From Syntrophaceae bacterium UBA1163 (GTDB taxonomy: Bacteria; Desulfobacterota; BSN033; UBA1163), in assembly GCA_002311635.1 (NCBI GenBank), contig DBZJ01000209.1:1-9242 (forward strand): a stretch of 9,242 nt of DNA. Reading direction: 5' to 3'. The notes beneath the pieces were generated by a model. It saw only the letters and a list, made by a program, of their open reading frames with translations, did no database searches and was not told the DNA's origin. Positions 1-6,327 of this stretch are shown here, in pieces (the stretch's first letter is position 1; every line of letters begins with the position of its first letter). The translations under genes and the position numbers were made by a program.

Positions 1-934
1 AGGATCAGCATGGCAATCAATGCTGTCCAAATTCGAATCTTTACAGCATTGGCACTGGTCCCCACAAAGGCCTTAATCTTGACGTTCTGCTTGAAGGCTT
101 TAAAGAAGATCTCCATCTGTCAACGGTCTTTGTAGATAGCCGAGATGGTGGTTGCTCCAAACTCTAACTGATTGGTTAAGAAGACCAGGATTTTGTCGGT
201 TCCCGGACCATGGGCTTCGATCCGTCTCAGAGGATAGGGGCATTTCTCAATCGCCCCCAGGCCTCTTAGCTCAATCAGTTGATCTTTAAGAATATGGCGA
301 TTTTGAGGAACTTCTTTCTCCCCAACGACTTCATAGAGGGCATTGTCTTTGATCCGGGTAACAAAGGAGATCCCCTGGGCCGTCCACCGGCCAAACAAGG
401 CATAGTCATTATAGGCGCGGTCATCCACGACAATCGTTCCGGGAGCAAAATGGAACTGAGAAACCGCTTTCACGTCAGAGACCTTACCCTCCGTGATGAT
501 GGCATAGGAGGGAAGATAGCCATCATGATTCAGAAGCAAATGCAGTTTGATGGCCCCCTTGGTTCGACGGAACTTTGCCGAGTCAAACAGGGTGACCGAG
601 AGATCGGTGATGGTAGAGTCCAAAACCACCAACTTATTCTTGAATCGGAACTTTCTCTTCCTTTGAACTTGGTGTTGGCATCGATCCAACAGTTGCACAA
701 AGAGCTTCTGGTAGAGTAGCCAGAGGCGATGTTCATTAGCATAGGCCAGGGTGGAGCGACTGGGAGTGGTTATCCCAAGATGCTTCAATTTACCCTCACA
801 GCTTCTCAAATCACCCGTGATTTCTCGGAGCGAATGGGCTCGGCCTAGTCTGGGGTTTCTTTCACAGCTTGTTGAAACTCCACCCTAGAAGACAGTTGTA
901 AGAGTTGGCTGAATTTGCTACAGAATTTATTCAT
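1..934 (-). pseudogene. IS4-family DDE transposase, decayed (left end cut by window edge)
   Basis: This is a remnant of an IS4-type cut-and-paste transposase, read right to left. An ATG at 934 follows a strong Shine-Dalgarno (AAAGGAGGG, 941-949 reversed) and opens MNKFCSKFSQLLQL, a familiar N-terminus for this family. After 29 codons the frame hits TAG (847-845). The protein resumes in another frame at RLGRAHSLREITGDLRSCEGKL, so several dozen codons plus a frameshift appear to be lost. The catalytic core follows: the first Asp in VVLDSTITD (about 620) and the second in TIVVDDRAYND (about 425). At 122-120 a TGA replaces the Trp expected in YKDRWQxEIFFK. The catalytic Glu and the rest of the Y-(2)-R-(3)-E-(6)-K motif lie beyond that stop, and the reading frame then stays open to base 1. 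The open stretch 809-120 begins only at an internal TTG (Leu), so it is not a real gene start. The element cannot make active transposase. IS4 family assignment is confident; the exact IS name is not. Confidence 0.88.
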
Positions 935-938
935 CGTG

Positions 939-1005
939 GGCCCTCCTTTAGTTGTGATGGGATTTCCGGGAAGAAATCTTTCCATCACAATATTATCTGA
1001 GGGCC
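939..1005 (-). promoter_or_regulatory. Nested inverted repeats in the IS leader, able to mask the transposase RBS
   Basis: An inner hairpin pairs TTGTGATGG (952-960) with CCATCACAA (982-990). It continues with GATTTC (961-966) against GAAATC (973-978) across a three-base bulge, leaving a six-base loop. An outer pair, GGCCCTC (939-945) and GAGGGCC (999-1005), encloses it. On the minus-strand transcript the proximal outer arm is part of the transposase Shine-Dalgarno. RNA reading in from outside the element would therefore fold the RBS away. That strategy is known from IS10 and IS50; here it is inferred from base pairing alone. The IS right end should lie at or beyond 1005 and probably before livM. 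It cannot be fixed because the left end is outside the window. Confidence 0.6.
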
Positions 1006-1062
1006 TATTCTTTTTCAAAGCCTAATTTGGACAAGTGTGATCTCAGAGAGAGAAACCGCATC

Positions 1063-2136
1063 ATGGAAATGAAGCGAGAGTATTACGAGGATATCCAGTA
1101 CTTCAAAAAAAAATGGGTGATGGTTGTAGCTGCGGTATTTATTCTGTTGCTGTTCACCATACCTATTTACTTTACGGGGTACAGTCTTTTCATACTCAAT
1201 CTTATAATGGTATACGTTATTGTGGCTGTGGGGTTAAATATATTGGTTGGCTATACGGGTCAAATCTCAATAGGCCACGCAGGGTTCTTTGCGGTGGGGG
1301 CATACGCTATGATACTTTTGATGACCTTGTTACACATGCCCTTTATCTTGGCGCTTGTCTTGTCCGGGTTCATTTCGGCGTTCTTTGGCTTTCTTTTGGG
1401 TTTACCATCACTAAGGGTAAAAGGTCCTTACCTTGCGATAGTGACACTTGGTTTCGGCATGACCATTATGCACATTATTGGGCAGGCCAATTTATTTGGA
1501 GGTCGTTTAGGCTTACAGGCACCGCCCCTGGATGTGGGTGTCACGCAGCTTGGCCTCAGTTGGGTCCTGACTACCGATGTGCAGAAGTTCTATTTGATCT
1601 TGATCATAACGATTATTATGGTAGTAGCCGCAAGGAATATCATGAAGACCCGCATTGGCAGGGCATTCGTAGCCATCAGGGATGATGATATTGCTGCGGA
1701 AGTAAACGGGGTCGATCTTTTAATTTATAAAACTTTGTCCTTTGCCATTAGCGCGTTTTATGCGGGGGTCGGTGGTGGGCTATTTAGCTTCGTATTGAGC
1801 TTTGTTGAACCCTTCCAATTCAATGTCCTGCTCTCCATCATTTTTTTGGTGATGATTATCGTCGGAGGGCTGGGGTCAATAGTAGGATCGATTGTCGGTG
1901 CTGTGTTGATCACATTTCTACAGTATTCATTGTTGAAAAATGTAAGAGAGCTCCCCGTGCTCGGAGATTGGCTTGTGGCCATCTCCCAAAAGTGGTTCAC
2001 GGTTATAGGTCTGGAGAATTTCAATAGCATGATTCTTGGTATCATCATCGCGTTGATCATTATATTCGAGCCGAAGGGAATAAACGGTATTTGGTTACGT
2101 TTTAAGAAATATTGCCTTACTTGGCCTTTTAAGTAA
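1063..2136 (+). CDS. livM: Branched-chain amino acid-type ABC transporter permease LivM
   Basis: This is one of the two inner-membrane channel subunits of a HAAT-family importer, about 357 residues. Hydrophobic segments run almost throughout after a charged, cytoplasmic N-terminus. Family hallmarks, numbered from this start, are: GYTGQISIGHAGFFAVGAY at 63-81, RVKGPYLAIVTLGFG at 118-132, the cytoplasmic coupling loop TRIGRAFVAIRDDDIAAE at about 196-213 that docks on the ATPases, GGLGSIVGS at 268-276, and the near-C-terminal FEPKGI. The ATG at 1063 is preferred over the in-frame TTG at 1027, which lies in the probable IS border and would add only polar residues. An AG-rich GAGAGAGAAA precedes 1063, and a second ATG at 1069 is possible. 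It is the first gene of the cluster and lies directly beside the divergently read IS remnant, so its native promoter may have been displaced. Family assignment is secure; the substrate cannot be read from the permease. Confidence 0.95.
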   Translation: MEMKREYYEDIQYFKKKWVMVVAAVFILLLFTIPIYFTGYSLFILNLIMVYVIVAVGLNILVGYTGQISIGHAGFFAVGAYAMILLMTLLHMPFILALVLSGFISAFFGFLLGLPSLRVKGPYLAIVTLGFGMTIMHIIGQANLFGGRLGLQAPPLDVGVTQLGLSWVLTTDVQKFYLILIITIIMVVAARNIMKTRIGRAFVAIRDDDIAAEVNGVDLLIYKTLSFAISAFYAGVGGGLFSFVLSFVEPFQFNVLLSIIFLVMIIVGGLGSIVGSIVGAVLITFLQYSLLKNVRELPVLGDWLVAISQKWFTVIGLENFNSMILGIIIALIIIFEPKGINGIWLRFKKYCLTWPFK

Positions 2137-2168
2137 GGACTGGACAGACGCAAGGGGGCAAGGCGTCT
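2115..2168 (+). other. Tandem stem-loops at and after the livM stop codon
   Basis: CCTTACTT (2115-2122) and AAGTAAGG (2131-2138) form a perfect 8-bp stem with an 8-base loop, and the livM TAA lies in the right arm. A second stem pairs AGACGC (2146-2151) with GCGTCT (2163-2168) around an 11-base loop. Neither is followed by a T run, so they are not ordinary intrinsic terminators. They could stabilise the upstream mRNA or attenuate read-through into livH. The remainder of the gap to livH (2169-2310) holds a 10-bp palindrome ATACATGTAT (2219-2228) beside CGATCG (2213-2218). No convincing promoter is visible there. Confidence 0.5.
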
Positions 2169-2310
2169 TACGGAGAAAAAATCACAAAGACATCAGCGTG
2201 CAGGGGAACCTACGATCGATACATGTATGATGTTTTTTATAGGAAGCAAAATAATTTAGTATTGCTGATAAATGAGGAAAGAGAGGGCATAGGCTTAGGG
2301 AGAAAAAAGT

Positions 2311-3183
2311 ATGATAATAGCCCAATTAATTCTTGAAGGTCTGGCGACGGGCGCTTGCTACGGATTGCTAGGTATAGCTGTCGTCATCATATATAAAACA
2401 TCAGAGGTAGTGAATTTCGGCCAAGGAGAAATGGGCATGTTTTCGAGCTTTATTATTTATCATCTCTTGGTAAATTATAATGTCCCTTTTTTTCAGGCTT
2501 TATTGATCACACTCGCTTTGTCCTTCTTCATGGGGATCTTAATCGAATTTCTATTTTTAAAACCTGTGAAGAATGCGCATCTGCTTGATACGATCGTGCT
2601 GACACTGGGGGCCGACATGTTGATATTGGGGTTGGCCAGCTGGAAATGGTCTTATGAACAAAAACAGCTTAATATACCCTGGTCGTACGAAAAGATCCAT
2701 GACTTTCAAGGTATAGTAATAAGCGATTGGGCTATTGCAATTATAACAACTTCCATCGTTTCAATGGTTTTCTTGTACTTATTTTTCAAATATACCAAAT
2801 TTGGCATTGCCATGCGGGCCACGCAACAAAACAAATTTGCCACGAAACTGATGGGAGCGAACGTGGAAAGAGTGTTTTCAGCTGCTTGGGCGTTTAGCTC
2901 GGTCATTGGTGCGCTTGCCGCCATGTTTTTCATCACCAGAAGCACTCTGGATCCTGCATGTATGATGGAACCATTTCTGAAAACATTTGCTGCCGCCGTA
3001 TTAGGAGGCCTGATGAGTATTCCCGGTGTTTTTATAGGAGGGCTGATGCTGGGAGTAATCGAGAATTTGTTTGGATTCGTGTGGCCAGCCTGGAAGCCCA
3101 TTGTTGCCTTTGTGGTAATCGTTATAGTGCTGTGCTTACGTCCGAGCGGATTATTTGCAAAACATTATATCAGGAAAGTATAA
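2311..3183 (+). CDS. livH: Branched-chain amino acid-type ABC transporter permease LivH
   Basis: This is the second channel subunit of the importer, 290 residues, the usual LivH length, and highly hydrophobic. The N-terminal helix carries LEGLATGACYGLLGIAVVIIY (residues 8-28), followed by the LivH mark VVNFGQGEMGM (33-43; the family usually has NFAHGE). The coupling loop is KFGIAMRATQQNKFATKLMG (163-182). The late signature FAAAVLGGLMSIPGVFIGG covers 226-244, and RPSGLF lies near the end. The ATG at 2311 has a clear Shine-Dalgarno AGGGAG (2297-2302) at 8-base spacing. It lies 174 bp after livM and 170 bp before the binding-protein start, looser packing than is typical of liv operons. It should pair with LivM in the membrane and with LivG/LivF on the cytoplasmic side. 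Confidence 0.95.
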   Translation: MIIAQLILEGLATGACYGLLGIAVVIIYKTSEVVNFGQGEMGMFSSFIIYHLLVNYNVPFFQALLITLALSFFMGILIEFLFLKPVKNAHLLDTIVLTLGADMLILGLASWKWSYEQKQLNIPWSYEKIHDFQGIVISDWAIAIITTSIVSMVFLYLFFKYTKFGIAMRATQQNKFATKLMGANVERVFSAAWAFSSVIGALAAMFFITRSTLDPACMMEPFLKTFAAAVLGGLMSIPGVFIGGLMLGVIENLFGFVWPAWKPIVAFVVIVIVLCLRPSGLFAKHYIRKV

Positions 3184-3343
3184 AATTGAGCAGATTGGCT
3201 ATGTCAGATGCTAAGTGAAAAGCTTACTGTTTAAAATCCAATCGTTGAAAGGGGGTGAAGAAGAACCTTCTAGGTACTTATTGTAAGTTAGTGAAAAGTG
3301 GTTGAGTGGTCAACGTGGTGAAAGTAACCGTTAAACAACAACA

Positions 3344-3350
3344 GGGGAGG
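3344..3350 (+). promoter_or_regulatory. Ribosome binding site that sets the binding-protein start
   Basis: GGGGAGG lies three bases before the ATG at 3354 and nine before the in-frame ATG at 3360. This strong site rules out the upstream GTG at 3306 as the start. That longer form would put a polar 16-residue extension in front of the signal peptide. Confidence 0.7.
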
Positions 3351-3353
3351 ACA

Positions 3354-4571
3354 ATGAAAATGAAAAAATTAATATTTGTGTTTCTGTTCTTAGCGATGTT
3401 GTGTTGCGCGATAACACCTTCGGGTTATTGCGGTGAAGGCTTTGACGATAAAGAAATCAGAATAGGGTCATGGGGACCTCAAACCGGTCCCGCAGCACCG
3501 TGGGGTAGCATTTCTCGAGGCGCGATGTTTATGGCCATGTATATTAACGAACAAGGAGGGATTCACGGGAGAAAAATAAAGTTTATTCTTAGGGATGATA
3601 AGTATAATCCGGCAGAGACCAAAGTCATAGCAAAAGATCTGGTTGAACGACAGGATGTTATGGCCGTGACAGCCGGTTTGGGGAGTGCACCGACATTGGC
3701 AGTAAAAGATTATTTGGCAGAAAACAAGGTCATTGCCGTGGGAATGTGCACTGGAACCAAAGGACTGGTTTATCCAGTGACGAATCCTTACTTATTCAGT
3801 AGCTTCTGCCTCTTTGGTGATGAAATGAGCGTCTTGACGAAATATGCGGTTGAGAAGATGAAAATGGAAGATTTTGGATTTCTTTATCAGAATGATCCCA
3901 TGGGCTGGGACGCTCTAAACGGTGCGAGAGAGCGGCTGGCATCTTATGGTATGAAATTCCTGGTGGAAATACCAGTCGAACCGACCGAAAAAGATCTCTC
4001 TTCCCAAATCATGAAATTGAAAAGTAAGGGAGTTAAATGCGTCTTAATGCAAGTCGCACCCACGCCCGGGATTGTTGCCGTAAAGACAGCCGCGCAGATT
4101 GGCTACAAGCCCCAGTGGATATCCGCCGATACACTTGGTGACCACGCCACCATGTATAAGTTAACGAACGGTTTATGGGAAGGAACGGTATCGGGGGGAA
4201 AGGTATTGGACCCGAACGGGAATGATCCTATTATCGTAAAATATCGTGAGGCTGCCAAGAGGCTTATGCCAGACCAACCCTTCAATGCATGGTTTTTGTC
4301 GGGAATCTTTTTTTCAGAACCTCTTTTTGAGGCTCTTAAAAAGGCAGGTCCCAACTTGAGTAAGGATGTGCTTCTAAAATCATTGAATTCGATCACTAAA
4401 TTCATGTCGACCGGACCATCAATCACGTGGACGCCGGCTGATCATCAAGGCGTCTACGAGACGAGAATTATAAAATGCGGGCCAAATGGACAAGTTATTG
4501 TTCTAGAAGATTTCGGAACTCCCTTTGTACATAATACACTGAGAGGATGGTATAAAAAGTCAGGAATTTAA
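3354..4571 (+). CDS. livK: Periplasmic substrate-binding protein of the HAAT/Liv transporter
   Basis: This is the extracytoplasmic receptor of the importer, about 405 residues, longer than E. coli LivK/LivJ but normal for Peripla_BP_6 proteins of broader specificity. The signal peptide is MKMKK followed by a hydrophobic core (residues 6-18). Cleavage is likely around GYCGEG, residues 24-29. No good lipobox is present because the residue before the cysteine pair is Leu. The mature protein opens with IRIGSWGPQTGPAAPWG, the first beta-strand and ligand loop typical of the family. GAMFMAMYINEQGGIHGRKI and DVMAVTAGLGSAPTLAVKDY follow. A lobe-2 region, APTPGIVAVKTAAQIGYKP, is also recognisable. ATG 3354 or 3360 are both possible; 3360 has the better spacing to GGGGAGG. 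The protein is in the middle of the operon rather than first. The ligand is not determinable from sequence. The downstream acyl-CoA synthetase favours an organic acid over a free amino acid, which is inference. The symbol livK denotes role, not proven leucine binding. Confidence 0.92.
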   Translation: MKMKKLIFVFLFLAMLCCAITPSGYCGEGFDDKEIRIGSWGPQTGPAAPWGSISRGAMFMAMYINEQGGIHGRKIKFILRDDKYNPAETKVIAKDLVERQDVMAVTAGLGSAPTLAVKDYLAENKVIAVGMCTGTKGLVYPVTNPYLFSSFCLFGDEMSVLTKYAVEKMKMEDFGFLYQNDPMGWDALNGARERLASYGMKFLVEIPVEPTEKDLSSQIMKLKSKGVKCVLMQVAPTPGIVAVKTAAQIGYKPQWISADTLGDHATMYKLTNGLWEGTVSGGKVLDPNGNDPIIVKYREAAKRLMPDQPFNAWFLSGIFFSEPLFEALKKAGPNLSKDVLLKSLNSITKFMSTGPSITWTPADHQGVYETRIIKCGPNGQVIVLEDFGTPFVHNTLRGWYKKSGI

Positions 4572-4580
4572 TTTTGCAGA

Positions 4581-4624
4581 GGCGTTCCTGGAGAAATAGT
4601 TGTTCATAAATCTTCAGGAACGCC
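4581..4624 (+). other. Long intercistronic stem-loop between binding-protein gene and livG
   Basis: GGCGTTCCTG (4581-4590) pairs perfectly with CAGGAACGCC (4615-4624). The stem extends by four more pairs (GAGA 4591-4594 with TCTT 4611-4614, one G-U), giving about 14 bp around a 16-base loop. It starts 9 bases after the binding-protein stop. No T run follows (the sequence continues ATTCCTAAAG), so it is unlikely to be a simple terminator. Hairpins in this position are known to protect the 3' end of highly expressed binding-protein messages, as after malE. That role is inferred here. Confidence 0.72.
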
Positions 4625-4691
4625 ATTCCTAAAGAGATGTCATGATTTAGATAGCAAACATTTAAACAATCTATGAAACAAGGGCTGTCGC

Positions 4692-5471
4692 ATGCAATAT
4701 TATTTCAATGTTGAAAATCTGAGTATTAACTTCGGAGGCGTAAAAGCGGTTAATAACATCAGCTTTGCTGTCGAGAAAAACATGATCTTTTCGATCATTG
4801 GTCCAAACGGTTCCGGCAAAACGACCATCTTTAACATGATCAGCGGCATCTACAAGCCGAACAGCGGAAAAATTTTGTTCGAAGGCAGGGATATTGTGGG
4901 ATTGCGTCCTGATAAAATTGCGCGCGTAGGGATAGCCCGTACCTTCCAGAACATTCAACTTTTCGGCAATGCCGCTGTTGTCAGCAATTTAATGCTTGGC
5001 CGGCACATTCACATGCACACAGGCGTTTTTTCCGCAGCTTTCATGTGGGGGCGAAAATCGGCAGTTGCCAAAGAAGAAAGAGATCATACCCGGAAAGTGG
5101 AAAAAATAATAGATTTTCTTGAGCTTCAGAAGTTTAGGGACCATCTTGTTTCAAGTCTGTCTTATGGGAAGCGAAAGCTTGTGGAACTTGGTCGGGCACT
5201 TGCACTAGAACCCAAGATACTACTTCTTGATGAACCTTCCGCCGGTATGAACACGGAGGAGAAGGAAGACATTCGAATATGGATTAAGGATATTCAGGAG
5301 GAGTTAGGTGTTACCATTCTTTTAATCGAGCACGACATGAACATGGTTATGGGGATTTCTGACAGGATTTTTGTAATGAACCAAGGTGTGAAAATAATTG
5401 AAGGAACAGCAGTAGAAGTTCAAAATCATCCAGAGGTTATAAAGGCTTACTTGGGTGATAGGAGGAAGTAG
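4692..5471 (+). CDS. livG: ABC transporter ATP-binding protein LivG
   Basis: This is one of the two ATPase subunits that power the importer, 259 residues, normal LivG length. Walker A is GPNGSGKTT at 37-45, the Q-loop is FQN at 85-87, the signature is LSYGKRK at 156-162, Walker B is ILLLDEP at 176-182, and the switch His is in LLIEHDM. The long loop between Q-loop and signature (HIHMHTGVFSAAFMWGRKS) and the motif SAGMN after Walker B are LivG rather than LivF traits. The signature is slightly divergent from the usual LSYGQQR, with Lys where Gln is common. The ATG at 4692 has AAGGG (4680-4684) at 7-base spacing. The gene sits 120 bp after the binding protein and shares its stop boundary with livF, so the two ATPases are translated together. 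Confidence 0.95.
   Translation: MQYYFNVENLSINFGGVKAVNNISFAVEKNMIFSIIGPNGSGKTTIFNMISGIYKPNSGKILFEGRDIVGLRPDKIARVGIARTFQNIQLFGNAAVVSNLMLGRHIHMHTGVFSAAFMWGRKSAVAKEERDHTRKVEKIIDFLELQKFRDHLVSSLSYGKRKLVELGRALALEPKILLLDEPSAGMNTEEKEDIRIWIKDIQEELGVTILLIEHDMNMVMGISDRIFVMNQGVKIIEGTAVEVQNHPEVIKAYLGDRRK
5461..5465 (+). promoter_or_regulatory. livF ribosome binding site inside the end of livG
   Basis: GGAGG lies in the last codons of livG, six bases before the GTG at 5472. It justifies the GTG start directly after the livG TAG, with no bases between the two genes, an arrangement consistent with translational coupling. Confidence 0.75.
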
Positions 5472-6254
5472 GTGCTTAGGCTCAATAATATAGAAACTTG
5501 GTATGACATTATCAGAGTTCTCCATGGAATTTCGCTTGAGGTACGCCAAGGGGACATTGTGGCCCTCCTCGGGACAAATGGTGCGGGGAAAAGCACTACC
5601 TTAAAGACGATTGTGCGGGCTCTTTATGATGAGCGAAAAGAACAACCGGAAAAGGGAACCATTGAATTCAAAGGATTGAGAATTGACCGAAAAGATCCGG
5701 CTGAAATTGTAAGAATGGGTATCAGCTTAGTCCCGGAAGGTAGGGAAGTATTCCCAGAATTAACTGTTTGGGAAAACATTATCATGGGCGCTTATTTGAG
5801 AAAGGATAGAAAAAAGATTAAAGAAGATATAAAAAGAGTCTTTAATTACTTTCCAATTCTGCAAGAAAGAACTAACCAGGAAGCTGGATATTTGAGCGGC
5901 GGAGAGCAGCAGATGTTGGCAATTGGGAGAGCATTGATGAGCAATCCCCGCATGCTTCTACTGGATGAACCCTCTCTTGGCTTATCTCCTCTATTAACAA
6001 CAGAAATATTTGAAATCATCAATAATATAAATAAGCAAGACGGTGTAAGTATTCTCTTGGTTGAGCAGAATGTAAACATGGCTTTGCAATACGCCGATTT
6101 TGCTTATCTTATGGAAAATGGACGTGTTGTCAGAGCAGACAAGCCAAAAGTGTTGTTGGAAGATGACGATGTTAAGGAGTTCTATTTGGGGATATCAACA
6201 GAGACATCCGTCAAGGGATACAAGCGTTATAGAAGAAAAGTAAGGTTTCGATAA
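5472..6254 (+). CDS. livF: ABC transporter ATP-binding protein LivF
   Basis: This is the partner ATPase of LivG, 260 residues with a GTG start. Walker A is GTNGAGKST at 34-42, the signature is LSGGEQQMLAIGRAL at 141-155, Walker B is MLLLDEP at 161-167 followed by SLGLSP (the LivF mark), and the H-loop region reads LLVEQNVNMA, with Gln-Asn where many ABC proteins have His-Asp, as is usual in LivF. It is longer than a typical LivF of about 235-240 residues. There is a short charged insert after Walker A (YDERKEQPEKG, 52-62). A basic tail follows the normal end YLG and finishes GYKRYRRKVRFR. The basic tail may contact RNA or acidic phospholipids, or may be neutral drift. The gene begins immediately after livG and is followed by a 73-bp gap to the acyl-CoA synthetase. 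Confidence 0.95.
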   Translation: MLRLNNIETWYDIIRVLHGISLEVRQGDIVALLGTNGAGKSTTLKTIVRALYDERKEQPEKGTIEFKGLRIDRKDPAEIVRMGISLVPEGREVFPELTVWENIIMGAYLRKDRKKIKEDIKRVFNYFPILQERTNQEAGYLSGGEQQMLAIGRALMSNPRMLLLDEPSLGLSPLLTTEIFEIINNINKQDGVSILLVEQNVNMALQYADFAYLMENGRVVRADKPKVLLEDDDVKEFYLGISTETSVKGYKRYRRKVRFR

Positions 6255-6316
6255 ACAAAACCAATACCCAGTTTGATGTTGTTAATCGATTTTGAGACAT
6301 GGAGATAATCGCAGGC

Positions 6317-6322
6317 GGGGAG
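6317..6322 (+). promoter_or_regulatory. Ribosome binding site that sets the acyl-CoA synthetase start
   Basis: GGGGAG, within GGCGGGGAGAAGAA, lies five bases before the ATG at 6328. It supports this start over the in-frame TTG at 6292, whose extra residues (RHGDNRRRGEE) are the translated leader and RBS. Confidence 0.7.
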
Positions 6323-6327
6323 AAGAA

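Noticed and set aside
120..122. UGA read as tryptophan in the transposase
   Set aside because: No intact gene here needs UGA as a sense codon, and the DUF1850 gene ends with TGA. A simple nonsense mutation in an already broken gene is enough.
279..719. Plus-strand frame of 146 codons
   Set aside because: It lies antisense to the recognisable IS4 transposase core and resembles no known protein.
3255..3305. Sixteen-codon leader-like frame (GTG start, MKKNLLGTYCKLVKSG) before the binding-protein gene
   Set aside because: The purine-rich run abuts the GTG with no spacing, the Leu content is modest and no attenuator pairing was found. It is most likely chance.
3301..3314. Short palindrome GTTGA/TCAAC upstream of the binding-protein gene as an operator
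   Set aside because: There are only five base pairs, with no second copy and no promoter next to it.
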